Notes under the pieces: generated by a model | The model's database searches: none | Told to the model about the DNA's origin: nothing | The model's input: the letters and a program-made list of their open reading frames with translations, nothing else | Source of the DNA: Zymomonas sp. | Lineage (GTDB): Bacteria > Pseudomonadota > Alphaproteobacteria > Sphingomonadales > Sphingomonadaceae | Assembly: GCF_020216885.1 (NCBI RefSeq) | Contig: NZ_JAIWON010000157.1 | Span: 1 to 6,464 of the forward strand | Direction of reading: 5' to 3' | Length of the DNA stretch: 6,464 nucleotides | Translations under genes and position numbers: made by a program | In this document: piece after piece, positions 1 through 6,464 of the stretch | How the letters are laid out: the number at the start of each line of letters is the position of its first letter | Position numbering within the stretch: the first letter of the stretch is position 1

Positions 1-132
1 TAGCTTCCTGAACAAAAATCGCCTGATTAGTCAGGGCATCGACCCGCAAAATTCCGAGCTTGTTGATTGGCTTGCCCAGCACTTTGCGGGTCGATGCCCT
101 GACTAATCAGGCGATTTTTGTTCAGGAAGCTA
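1..132. repeat. Perfect inverted repeat, 50-base arms, 32-base spacer
   Basis: Bases 1-50 are the exact reverse complement of bases 83-132, with 51-82 as spacer. The pairing stops at the inner edge, because base 51 (A) does not pair with base 82 (C). The outer end is cut by the window, so the arms could be longer. The right arm is genuine permease coding sequence that continues smoothly downstream. The left arm is therefore an inverted copy of it, and it places an in-frame TGA at 24-26. The spacer read in the permease frame gives a stretch beginning IPSLLIGLPSTLRV, which resembles the family sequence before TM2, so the spacer seems to belong with the right arm. No transposase, terminal repeat or integrase accompanies it. 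A foldback chimera at a contig end is the simplest explanation; a real inverted duplication is the alternative. Confidence 0.97.
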
Positions 133-2390
133 TTTCAGGCGTTGCCAGAGAAGCGGCAATTGCAGCCGTTTTGACTAGCTTGATGATTATGTTGTTTCTG
201 GGCTCTTGGCGGTCAACAGTCATCATCGCTATTTCTATTCCTTTGGCGATTATGTCGGCTTTGGGATTGCTTTCTGCCTTTGGTCAAACGCTGAATATCA
301 TGACCTTGGGAGGGTTGGCGCTGGCCGTTGGTATTTTGGTCGATGACGGTACCGTCACAATCGAGAATATCAACTGGCATCTTGAGCATGGCAAAGACGT
401 TATTCCGGCCATTATTGATGGGGCGATGCAGATTGCGACACCGGCTTTGGTCTCGACACTTTGTATTTGCATTGCCTTTGTGCCGATGTTCTTTTTGCCG
501 GGGATTGCCGGATTTTTGTTCGCGCCGATGGGGATGTCCGTTATCTTTGCGATGTTGGCTTCTTTCTTGCTGTCTCGCACCTTGGTGCCGACTTTGGCAA
601 TGTATTTATTGAAGCCAATTCCGCATAAGCACGACCCCGAACATGCGGTAAAATCATCGAATATTTTTGTCCGTTTCCAGCAGGGTTTCGAGCATCATTT
701 TGAAAAAATGCGCCTTGGTTATGTCCATCTTTTGGAAAAGGCATTGCGGGCAAAATGGTTGTTTATTGTTGCTTTTTACGGCTTCGTCATTCTTTCCTTT
801 ACTCTGTCGCCTTTTTTAGGGCGGAATTTCTTCCCGTCGATTGATACCGGATCGATTACGCTTCATGTTAGAGCGCCGATCGGGACGCGGATTGAAGAGA
901 CTTCGGCTATTTTTGCCCGTATTGAAAACCGGATACGGTCGATTATTCCAGCCGATCAGTTGAGATCCGTGGTTGATAATATCGGTATTTCATCCAGTGC
1001 GATCAATACAACCTATGATGCGACGGGTTCAATCGGGATGCAGGATGGTAATATCATGATCAGCCTGACGGAGGATCATGCGCCAACCGATTCCTATATC
1101 AAGCGGTTGCGGGAAATATTGCCGCGCGAATATCCGGCAGAAACCTTTGCTTTCTTGCCCGCTGATATCGTTTCCCAGATTTTGAATTTTGGTTCACCTT
1201 CGCCGATTGATATTCAGGTGACAGGACGTAATCCGGTTGATGATGAAAGCTATGCCCGTCTTTTGTTGCGGGAAGTGCGGAAAATTCCGGGATTGGTGGA
1301 TAGCCGGATTCAGCAATCTTCCAAATATCCTGAATTTACCGTTAAGGTCGATCGTTCCCGTATCGCCCAATTGGGCTTAAAAGAGTTGGATGTTACCAAT
1401 AGTTTGGGAACTTCGCTGGCGGGTTCTTCGCAGTTGGCACCCGTTTTCTGGGTCGATCCCAAAAATGGCGTTTCCTATCCTGTTGTGGCGCAGACACCGG
1501 AATATATGGTGGATAGTCTGGCGCATCTTGGGAATGTCCCGATTTCAGGGGAGGGGATGCGCGCGCCTGAACCTCAAATTCTGGGAGCTTTGGGCCCAAT
1601 TGTCAGAACCCATAGTAGTGCGGTGACATCACAATATAATCTCGCTTCGTTATTCGAGATTTATGGCTCTATCCAAGGTCGCGATTTGGGGGCTGTCAGT
1701 AATGATATCCTGAAAGTGATCCATAAAATGGAGAAGCAAAAGCCGAAAGGGGTCACTGTTACTTTGCGGGGGCAATATCAGACAATGAATACCGCCTTTC
1801 AAGGGATGGGTTTTGGCCTGTTGGGGGCGATTGTTCTGATCTATTTGCTGATCGTCATCAATTTCCAGTCGTGGCTTGATCCTTTTATCGTGATTGCCGC
1901 TTTGCCCGGCGCTTTGGCGGGTATTATCTGGATGCTGTTTGTGACGAAAACGACGCTTTCGGTGCCGGCTTTGACGGGGGCGATTATGTGCATGGGTGTG
2001 GCGACTTCCAACTCGGTGTTGGTTATCAGCTTTTGCCGTGAAAAGATGGAGGAAGGGCTTACTTCTGCGCAAGCCGCGCTTGAGGCAGGTGCAACCCGTA
2101 TCAGGCCTGTCTTGATGACGGCCTTGGCAATGATTATCGGTATGTTGCCTATGGCTTTGGGCTTGGGTGATGGCGGTGAGCAAAATGCGCCTTTGGGACG
2201 AGCTGTTGTCGGTGGGTTGATTGTCGCAACCACGGCATCCCTGTTCTTTGTGCCTTCGCTTTTTTCGTTAATGCACCGTAATGATCCCAAAAAAGACATT
2301 GAATTTCCAGAAGCCGCGGAAAGCGATCACTCTGATACAATAAAGAAACCTGATAAAGGCGATGATACCAATGGAGAAGTCTATGCCTGA
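60..2390 (+). CDS. RND-family efflux permease, 5'-truncated (inner-membrane proton/drug antiporter)
   Basis: This is the inner-membrane pump of a tripartite RND (AcrB/MexF-like, HAE1-type) exporter, which couples proton entry to export of drugs or other toxic compounds. About 776 residues remain of a family length near 1,030-1,080. Residues 5-21 (LPSTLRVDALTNQAIFV) align with AcrB near residue 315, so TM1 and most of the first porter domain are missing. TM2 lies near residues 31-50, TM3 near 54-75, and TM4 (79-98) carries the essential Asp95-Asp96 pair in GILVDDGTVTIEN. TM5-TM7 follow, then the second periplasmic loop (about 255-580), then TM8-TM12. TM10 has ATSNSVLVISF, with Ser650 where AcrB has Lys940. 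Arg682 in RIRPVLMT matches AcrB Arg971, and the family motif GDGGEQNAPLGRAVVGGL is present. The TTG at 60 is only the first possible start after the in-frame stop at 24-26; it is not a credible natural start. The gene is either truncated by an edge artefact or is a pseudogene. The family call is very secure; the substrate is unknown. Confidence 0.93.
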   Translation: MLIGLPSTLRVDALTNQAIFVQEAISGVAREAAIAAVLTSLMIMLFLGSWRSTVIIAISIPLAIMSALGLLSAFGQTLNIMTLGGLALAVGILVDDGTVTIENINWHLEHGKDVIPAIIDGAMQIATPALVSTLCICIAFVPMFFLPGIAGFLFAPMGMSVIFAMLASFLLSRTLVPTLAMYLLKPIPHKHDPEHAVKSSNIFVRFQQGFEHHFEKMRLGYVHLLEKALRAKWLFIVAFYGFVILSFTLSPFLGRNFFPSIDTGSITLHVRAPIGTRIEETSAIFARIENRIRSIIPADQLRSVVDNIGISSSAINTTYDATGSIGMQDGNIMISLTEDHAPTDSYIKRLREILPREYPAETFAFLPADIVSQILNFGSPSPIDIQVTGRNPVDDESYARLLLREVRKIPGLVDSRIQQSSKYPEFTVKVDRSRIAQLGLKELDVTNSLGTSLAGSSQLAPVFWVDPKNGVSYPVVAQTPEYMVDSLAHLGNVPISGEGMRAPEPQILGALGPIVRTHSSAVTSQYNLASLFEIYGSIQGRDLGAVSNDILKVIHKMEKQKPKGVTVTLRGQYQTMNTAFQGMGFGLLGAIVLIYLLIVINFQSWLDPFIVIAALPGALAGIIWMLFVTKTTLSVPALTGAIMCMGVATSNSVLVISFCREKMEEGLTSAQAALEAGATRIRPVLMTALAMIIGMLPMALGLGDGGEQNAPLGRAVVGGLIVATTASLFFVPSLFSLMHRNDPKKDIEFPEAAESDHSDTIKKPDKGDDTNGEVYA
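2373..2376 (+). promoter_or_regulatory. Ribosome binding site (GGAG) choosing the adaptor start at 2383
   Basis: GGAG sits 6 bases before the ATG at 2383, inside the last codons of the permease gene. The competing in-frame ATGs at 2362 and 2371 are less well served: the AAAGG at 2355-2359 is only 2 bases from the first and 11 bases from the second. This favours 2383 and suggests translation coupled to the permease. Confidence 0.55.
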
Positions 2391-3600
2391 TATGCAGGAC
2401 GCAAAGACCCAACATCAAAACCACGAAAAACAGGAAAGTCGTCGGTTAAAAAAAATCGGGATTCTTGCGGTATGTCTGCTGGCCGGTGTTGCGGGTTACG
2501 GTATTTACAGCCGTTATCAGAATGAACATGCGGTAAAGAAATGGACAGAAAGTGAAGTTGTCCCCAGTGTTTCGATTATTTCTCCGACCGAAGCTCCTGG
2601 AACGACTACCCTGACTTTACCCGGACGGGTCAATGCGTGGTATCAAGCGCCTGTCTATGCCCGAACCAGCGGTTACCTGAAAGCATGGTATACGGATATC
2701 GGCACCCCTGTGAAAGCGGGTCAAATTTTGGGTTTGATTGATGCCCCCGATCTTGACCAGCAATATGCCGCTGCCAAGGCTAGCCTTGCAACAGCCGCCG
2801 CACAGCGGGCTTTGGCACAGACGACTTCCGACCGTTGGCAAAAGCTGATCGCCGAAGATGCGGTTTCACAACAAGAAGCAGATGAAAAGAAGGCCAATTA
2901 TGCCGCCCGTTTAGCGATGGAGCATGAGGCGGCGGCAGAAGTCGATAGATTGCGGGCTTTAATTGGCTTTAAGCAATTATTGGCACCCTTTGATGGGATT
3001 GTGACTGGCCGTTCTACGGATATCGGGGCGTTGATTATTGGCGGTGCGTCCAATACCAATAATACCCAGCAGCCGTTATTTACGGTTTCCGATATTCACA
3101 AAATGCGCGTTTATGTAAACGTGCCGCAGGCCTATGCCGCAGAGATTAAACCCGGTATTACGGCGGCTTTACATTTGCCTGAATATCCTGATCGTGTTTT
3201 CCATTCGACTTTTGTTGAAACAAACCATGCTGTGACACCTGCCAGTGGCACGATGTTAGTTCAGATGGCGGCTGAAAATGCCGACCATGCTTTGAAACCC
3301 GGTTCCTATGCCCAAGTAGAATTTACGCTACCAACACCATCTAATATTGTGCGGATTCCGGCGAGCGCGGTTCTTTTCCGGCAGCAGGGCATGACGATTG
3401 CGACCATCGACAAAGACAATCATGCTCATTTGCATATTATCAAAATTACGCGTGATCTAGGTAAGCAGATTGAAATTGCGGGCGGTATTTCCCGCAGTGA
3501 TCGTGTAATTGACGCACCAGCCGATGATATTGCCGAAAATGATGTGGTTAGCCCCGATGTGAAGCAAGCCAAAGCCGATGGGGCTGCCCATGGAAAATAA
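2383..3600 (+). CDS. RND efflux periplasmic adaptor (membrane fusion protein, HlyD/AcrA family)
   Basis: This adaptor links the inner-membrane permease to the outer-membrane channel. From ATG 2383 it has 405 residues, typical of the family. A polar, positively charged N-terminus (RRLKK near 20-24) precedes one hydrophobic segment (about 24-42, IGILAVCLLAGVAGYGIY). The Cys there follows LAV, not a proper lipobox, so it is probably a membrane-anchored protein and not a lipoprotein. Next come the first half-lipoyl segment (about 89-116, with ARTSGYLKAWYTDIGTPVKA), a coiled-coil hairpin (about 121-193, Ala/Gln/Glu-rich), the second half-lipoyl segment (about 199-218, LLAPFDGIVTGRSTDIGALI), and a beta-barrel and membrane-proximal region to the C-terminus. 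It overlaps the permease stop by 8 bases and the next gene by about 11, which indicates one operon. In-frame starts at 2362 (412 aa) and 2371 are possible. The family call is secure; the substrate is not deducible. Confidence 0.95.
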   Translation: MPDMQDAKTQHQNHEKQESRRLKKIGILAVCLLAGVAGYGIYSRYQNEHAVKKWTESEVVPSVSIISPTEAPGTTTLTLPGRVNAWYQAPVYARTSGYLKAWYTDIGTPVKAGQILGLIDAPDLDQQYAAAKASLATAAAQRALAQTTSDRWQKLIAEDAVSQQEADEKKANYAARLAMEHEAAAEVDRLRALIGFKQLLAPFDGIVTGRSTDIGALIIGGASNTNNTQQPLFTVSDIHKMRVYVNVPQAYAAEIKPGITAALHLPEYPDRVFHSTFVETNHAVTPASGTMLVQMAAENADHALKPGSYAQVEFTLPTPSNIVRIPASAVLFRQQGMTIATIDKDNHAHLHIIKITRDLGKQIEIAGGISRSDRVIDAPADDIAENDVVSPDVKQAKADGAAHGK

Positions 3601-5080
3601 GAATAATTTCCTGCTTTCACCGTCTTTTCAAAATAGAAGGGGAAAGGGGGGCGTTCGGAAAAAAATTTCAATCATCGCCTTGATGACTACTGTAATTTGG
3701 GGCGGTTTGGTTTCAGGATGTTCTTTTGCACCTGATTATCACAAGCCGACGGCCAAAGACATCAAGGATATGCCGGTTGCCTATAAAGAAGGTGGGGCTT
3801 GGACTTCGGCACAGCCTGCGGATGAAGCCCCGCGTGGGTCTTGGTGGAAAATTTTTGATGATGTGCATCTGAACGATCTGGAAGATCGGATTGAAAAGAA
3901 TAGTCCGCAATTGGCCGAGGCCTTGGCGCGGTATCAGCGGTCGCAGGCCTATGTTAAAGAAGTCCGTTCTGGGCTATTCCCTTCTATCAGTGTTAATAGC
4001 AGCATCAGCCGTCAGCGCGTCTTTCGGAATCCGGGAAGCACCTATAGCCCTTATATTTATAATCCTTCCATTGCTGGGGGTGGTATCAGCTATGAAGCCG
4101 ATATTTGGGGGCGTATCCGTAATATGGTTAAGGCTGGTAAGGCGATGGCCGAAGCCAGTGCTGCCGATATGGGCTCTATTCGGTTAAGTTTACAGGCTGA
4201 ATTAGCCGATAACTATATGCAGCTTCGCGGTTTGGATGCACAGGCGGCGTTATATCGCGAGACCGTGGCTGCTTATATGCGGGCATTACAATTAACCGTG
4301 GCGCGCCATGATGGTGGAGCGGTTTCCGGTGTCGATGTTGAGCGCGCCAGAATGCAGCTTTCAGCTACGCGATCTGAATTGTCGCAGGTGATGGCGCATC
4401 GCGCTTTGTTAGAACATGCGATTGCCGTTTTAATCGGTGAGCAGCCCAGTAATTTCTCTATTGAACCGGTAGATATGATCAACACCCCGCCGGTTATTCC
4501 TGTTTCAGCACCTTCGCAGCTTTTGGAAAGAAGGCCTGATATTGCTTCGGCTGAACGGCAAATGGCGGCGGCCAATGCCGCGATCGGTTCAGCGATTGCA
4601 GCCTTTTTCCCGACAATTTCGCTTTCGGCAAATGGCGGATCAGATTCGGCGGCTTCCAGTCTTTTATCTGCGCCATCAGGATTTTGGGCTTTGGGCCCGG
4701 CTATGGGGGTTCTGCCGTTATTCCAAGGTGGGCGGCGGCGCGCCAGAGTGAAAGAGGCGAGGGCGGATTTCGATGCCACCGCAGCCAGCTATCGGGATAC
4801 GGTCTTAAAAGCCTTTCAGGAGGTGGAAGATCAGATGGCTTTGGCAAATTGGTTAGCCAATGCCCATGCTGATCAGGAATTTGCCGTTACTGCCGCAAAG
4901 CGTGCCAATAACCTTGCCACCATCCGTTATAAAGAGGGGGCAGCCAATTATCTGGAAGTGGTTATTGCCCAGACTGCAGAATTACAAAACCGTCGTCAGG
5001 CCTTGATTATTCAAACGCAGCGTTTGCAAGCAGGGGTTGGATTGATCCGCGCTTTTGGGGGAGGATGGAAAGCTTCCTAG
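3590..5080 (+). CDS. Outer-membrane efflux lipoprotein, NodT family (TolC/OprM-like channel)
   Basis: This is the outer-membrane channel of the pump. It has 496 residues from ATG 3590; ATG 3578 would give 500. A hydrophobic signal segment (about 24-42, after RKK) ends in the lipobox VSGC, with Cys44 as the expected lipidated residue. The mature N-terminus (SFAPDYHKP) and the GSWWKIFDD segment are typical of OprM/NodT proteins. Two TolC-like repeats follow: the first contains SYEADIWGRIR (about 167-177), and the second contains LLERRPDIASAERQMAAANA (about 311-330), then FFPTISLSANGG, the LPLFQGGRRRARV turn and the C-terminal ANYLEVVIAQ and LIRAFGGGW motifs. The start at 3590 overlaps the adaptor stop by 11 bases and has GGGG at 3580-3583 six bases upstream, a weak ribosome site. 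Either start leaves an unusually long n-region of 23-27 residues before RKK. The gene ends the operon. Family call secure. Confidence 0.95.
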   Translation: MENKNNFLLSPSFQNRRGKGGVRKKISIIALMTTVIWGGLVSGCSFAPDYHKPTAKDIKDMPVAYKEGGAWTSAQPADEAPRGSWWKIFDDVHLNDLEDRIEKNSPQLAEALARYQRSQAYVKEVRSGLFPSISVNSSISRQRVFRNPGSTYSPYIYNPSIAGGGISYEADIWGRIRNMVKAGKAMAEASAADMGSIRLSLQAELADNYMQLRGLDAQAALYRETVAAYMRALQLTVARHDGGAVSGVDVERARMQLSATRSELSQVMAHRALLEHAIAVLIGEQPSNFSIEPVDMINTPPVIPVSAPSQLLERRPDIASAERQMAAANAAIGSAIAAFFPTISLSANGGSDSAASSLLSAPSGFWALGPAMGVLPLFQGGRRRARVKEARADFDATAASYRDTVLKAFQEVEDQMALANWLANAHADQEFAVTAAKRANNLATIRYKEGAANYLEVVIAQTAELQNRRQALIIQTQRLQAGVGLIRAFGGGWKAS

Positions 5081-5112
5081 ACTTTAGCCCTGTAAATGTT
5101 ATGTGGGTTTAA

Positions 5113-5130
5113 AGTTATATCGTTATAGCT
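5113..5130. promoter_or_regulatory. Imperfect dyad, possible regulator binding site
   Basis: AGTTATA, then TCGT, then TATAGCT: the arms match as an inverted repeat at 6 of 7 positions. A small AT-rich dyad upstream of a LysR gene could be an autoregulatory operator, and a T-N11-A pair is present (5115 and 5127). AT-rich gaps produce such short dyads by chance, so this is only a candidate. Confidence 0.2.
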
Positions 5131-5246
5131 AAAATAGTTTGATATGATTGATCTGGATTTATTTTCAGATTTATTGTGCAGTCTTTCAATAGATAAGCTT
5201 TTTTAGCGAGGCTTGGTTGTTGCTATAAAAGGCAATATTTTAAATT

Positions 5247-5255
5247 AGGAATAGG
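5247..5255 (+). promoter_or_regulatory. Ribosome binding site favouring a TTG start for the LysR gene
   Basis: AGGAATAGG ends 5 bases before TTG 5261 and 14 bases before ATG 5270. The spacing suits the TTG better, though the AGGA part is 10 bases from TTG and the match is modest. Confidence 0.4.
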
Positions 5256-5260
5256 CGCGT

Positions 5261-6217
5261 TTGACTTTTATGCGACAAAATCAGCTTGATGGTCTGGTCG
5301 CTTTTGTCTGTGTAGCCAGACTGGCGAATTTTTCTTCTGCGGCACAAAGACTAGGTGTTTCTCCTTCGGCTGTCAGCCAATCAATCCGCGCTTTAGAACA
5401 GCGGCTGGGCGTGATGTTGTTCCACCGGACAACGAGAAGTGTTAATTTGACCGATGCAGGGGCGCGTTTTTTGGCGCGGGTGCAGCCTGCTGTTGATGAA
5501 TTGATTAGTGCTTCTACCGATGTCGGTGATGATAGCGGCCCCCCATCCGGTTTATTGCGGCTTATTATGCCCCGTTCTGGCTATCTGTTAGCTTTGCGAC
5601 CTTTGTTGCGAGATTTCCTTGAAGCCTATCCTGAAATGAAAATGGAAATCGCCATTGATAATACGATGGTTGATCTTTCCAGTCATGGATTTGATGCCGG
5701 TATTCGTTTTGGCGGTTTTGTTGAAAAAGATGTAACGAGCGTCAATATCGGCCCTTCGATGCGGTGGTATGTTGTCGCCTCCCCTGAATATGTCGCCAAG
5801 CGGGGAATTGCCCGACATCCCAGAGATTTGCTGGGGCATGAATGTATTAAATTCCGTCGGACATCCGGTGAGATTATTCAGCGGTGGAATTTTACCAATA
5901 AAAACGAAAATCTGATGATCAACATTGATGGTCGTCTGGTCTTGGGTGATCTGGCTGTGATGGTTCAGGCCGCCTTGGATGGGTTAGGGGTCATTTATAC
6001 TGTCAATGGCTATGTCGAGCGCTTTATTGAAGAAGGGCGTTTGGTCAGAATGTTGGCTGATTGGAGTCCGCCGACATCGGGCTTGGTTCTCTATTATCCG
6101 GCAAAGCCAAGAATTTCCCGAAAAGTAAAAGTCTTGATCGACTATTTGCAGGAACATGCCCATTTTTTGGTGAATGAAACCGGATCACATGATTTTATGT
6201 TAGATCCGTTAAGCTAA
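5261..6217 (+). CDS. LysR-family transcriptional regulator (CrgA-like subgroup)
   Basis: This is a DNA-binding one-component regulator that normally acts as a tetramer and responds to a small ligand. It has 318 residues from TTG 5261, or 315 from ATG 5270; the family norm is about 300. The winged helix-turn-helix covers about residues 9-67, with the recognition region LGVSPSAVSQSIRALEQRLG and the wing LFHRTTRSVNLTDAGARFL. A linker helix follows (about 70-90), then a periplasmic-binding-protein-like effector domain (about 97-300) containing GFDAGIRFGG and the VVASPEYVAKRGIARHP region typical of the subgroup. It lies 180 bases downstream of the efflux operon on the same strand, where the usual LysR layout is divergent from its target. 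Control of the pump is therefore plausible but inferred only from proximity. The ligand is not deducible. The gene ends at TAA 6215-6217, just before a bidirectional terminator. Confidence 0.93.
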   Translation: MTFMRQNQLDGLVAFVCVARLANFSSAAQRLGVSPSAVSQSIRALEQRLGVMLFHRTTRSVNLTDAGARFLARVQPAVDELISASTDVGDDSGPPSGLLRLIMPRSGYLLALRPLLRDFLEAYPEMKMEIAIDNTMVDLSSHGFDAGIRFGGFVEKDVTSVNIGPSMRWYVVASPEYVAKRGIARHPRDLLGHECIKFRRTSGEIIQRWNFTNKNENLMINIDGRLVLGDLAVMVQAALDGLGVIYTVNGYVERFIEEGRLVRMLADWSPPTSGLVLYYPAKPRISRKVKVLIDYLQEHAHFLVNETGSHDFMLDPLS

Positions 6218-6237
6218 AAGGAAGCGGTAAAAATTAT

Positions 6238-6270
6238 AAAAAAAGGCCACCGAATTTCGGTGGCCTTTTT
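6238..6270. terminator. Bidirectional intrinsic terminator between the LysR gene and gatB
   Basis: The hairpin GGCCACCG (6245-6252) pairs with CGGTGGCC (6258-6265) around a short AATTT loop. It is preceded by seven A (6238-6244) and followed by five T (6266-6270). The flanking A and T runs let it work on both strands, ending the LysR transcript rightwards and the gatB transcript leftwards. It sits between the two convergent stop codons. Confidence 0.92.
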
Positions 6271-6292
6271 GTTAGAAAGATAGGGATGCCGA

Positions 6293-6464
6293 TTAGGCTG
6301 ATAACAGCTTTTTCAGGATTTCGTTGACGACCGCAGGATTGGCTTTACCGCCCATTGCCCGCATGGTCTGACCGACGAAGAAGCCGAAAAGTTTATCTTT
6401 ACCGCTGCGATATTGTTCGACCTTATCCTGATTATCAGCAAGGATTTTGTTGATAACCTCTTCG
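6293..6464 (-). CDS. gatB: Aspartyl/glutamyl-tRNA amidotransferase subunit B, C-terminal end (partial)
   Basis: The last 56 codons lie on the minus strand, with the stop TAA at 6295-6293; the rest runs off the right edge of the window. The peptide includes [20 protein letters not shown] and [14 protein letters not shown], which is the characteristic GatB tail (the C-terminal GatB/YqeY helical domain that contacts tRNA). GatB is the kinase/transamidation partner of GatA and GatC: it converts Glu-tRNA(Gln) to Gln-tRNA(Gln), or Asp-tRNA(Asn) to Asn-tRNA(Asn), in the cytoplasm. The gene converges on the LysR gene and shares its terminator, and has no functional link to the efflux operon. Confidence 0.93.
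   Translation of the reverse strand, partial: EEVINKILADNQDKVEQYRSGKDKLFGFFVGQTMRAMGGKANPAVVNEILKKLLSA

Larger units (their letters stand above)
5081..5260. other. AT-rich intergenic gap between the channel gene and the LysR gene
   Basis: This 180-base gap contains no convincing ORF or strong terminator. A weak hairpin at 5151-5170 (ATCTGGA pairing with TTCAGAT, including one G-T pair, loop of 6) is not followed by a real T-run, so readthrough from the pump operon into the LysR gene is possible. TATGAT at 5143-5148 is close to a -10 consensus but has no good -35 at proper spacing. TTGGTT at 5213-5218 with TATTTT at 5236-5241 (17-base spacing) is another weak promoter candidate; it would start the transcript almost at the ribosome site. 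No promoter here is established. Confidence 0.5.

Noticed and set aside
2..103. A frame across the palindrome reading SFLNKNRLISQGIDPQ and on to a stop near 101-103, as if the tail of another protein
   Set aside because: Its first half is just the antisense of the permease arm, its second half reads the permease gene out of frame, and I recognise no family in it.
1650..2183. 177-codon open frame on the minus strand inside the permease gene
   Set aside because: It is antisense to conserved RND transmembrane coding sequence, is rich in His/Gln/Arg with no recognisable domain, and is explained by the codon bias of the + strand gene.
1841..2299. 152-codon open frame on the minus strand inside the permease gene
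   Set aside because: It is another antisense shadow of the same conserved region, with no family resemblance.
4273..4779. 168-codon open frame on the minus strand inside the channel gene
   Set aside because: It lies opposite the conserved NodT-family repeat motifs and its Ala/Ser-rich product is the expected by-product of that codon use.
5071..5080. The end of the channel gene (AGCTTCCTAG) resembles the first bases of the window (TAGCTTCCTG)
   Set aside because: Only 8 consecutive bases are shared (AGCTTCCT), with no further similarity on either side, which is expected by chance.
5151..5170. Hairpin ATCTGGA/TTCAGAT as a terminator of the efflux operon
   Set aside because: The stem is short, AT-rich and includes a G-T pair, and the following bases are not a continuous T-run; too weak to call a terminator.

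Overview
This window looks like chromosomal DNA of a Gram-negative bacterium of moderate GC content, most likely an alphaproteobacterium. The combination of moderate GC, a NodT-type outer-membrane factor and the protein sequences suggests a Zymomonas-like member of the Sphingomonadales. That genus guess is from recollection only and was not checked by search.

Layout. Positions 1-132 form a perfect inverted repeat: two 50-base arms around a 32-base spacer. The right arm is the beginning of what survives of an RND efflux permease gene (60-2390, + strand). That gene lacks about the first 300 codons, meaning TM1 and most of the first periplasmic porter domain. Next come a membrane-fusion (periplasmic adaptor) protein gene (2383-3600) and a NodT-family outer-membrane lipoprotein channel gene (3590-5080). 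Each overlaps the gene before it by about 10 bases, so the three form one tripartite efflux operon in the order pump, adaptor, channel. A 180-base AT-rich gap follows, then a LysR-family regulator on the same strand (5261-6217). A strong bidirectional hairpin terminator (6238-6270) separates it from the 3' end of gatB on the opposite strand (6293-6464, truncated by the window edge).

How it works together. The permease uses the proton gradient to move substrate, the adaptor bridges the periplasm, and the NodT channel crosses the outer membrane. The LysR protein is a plausible but unproven regulator of the operon; the operon's own promoter lies outside the window. gatB belongs to the unrelated Glu-tRNA(Gln)/Asp-tRNA(Asn) amidotransferase.

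The operon, regulator and gatB look ordinary. I did not find a convincing new biological system. The one striking signal is the perfect inverted repeat at the left edge, which breaks the pump gene. It may be an assembly or amplification foldback artefact at a contig end, or a real inverted duplication; the sequence alone cannot decide.
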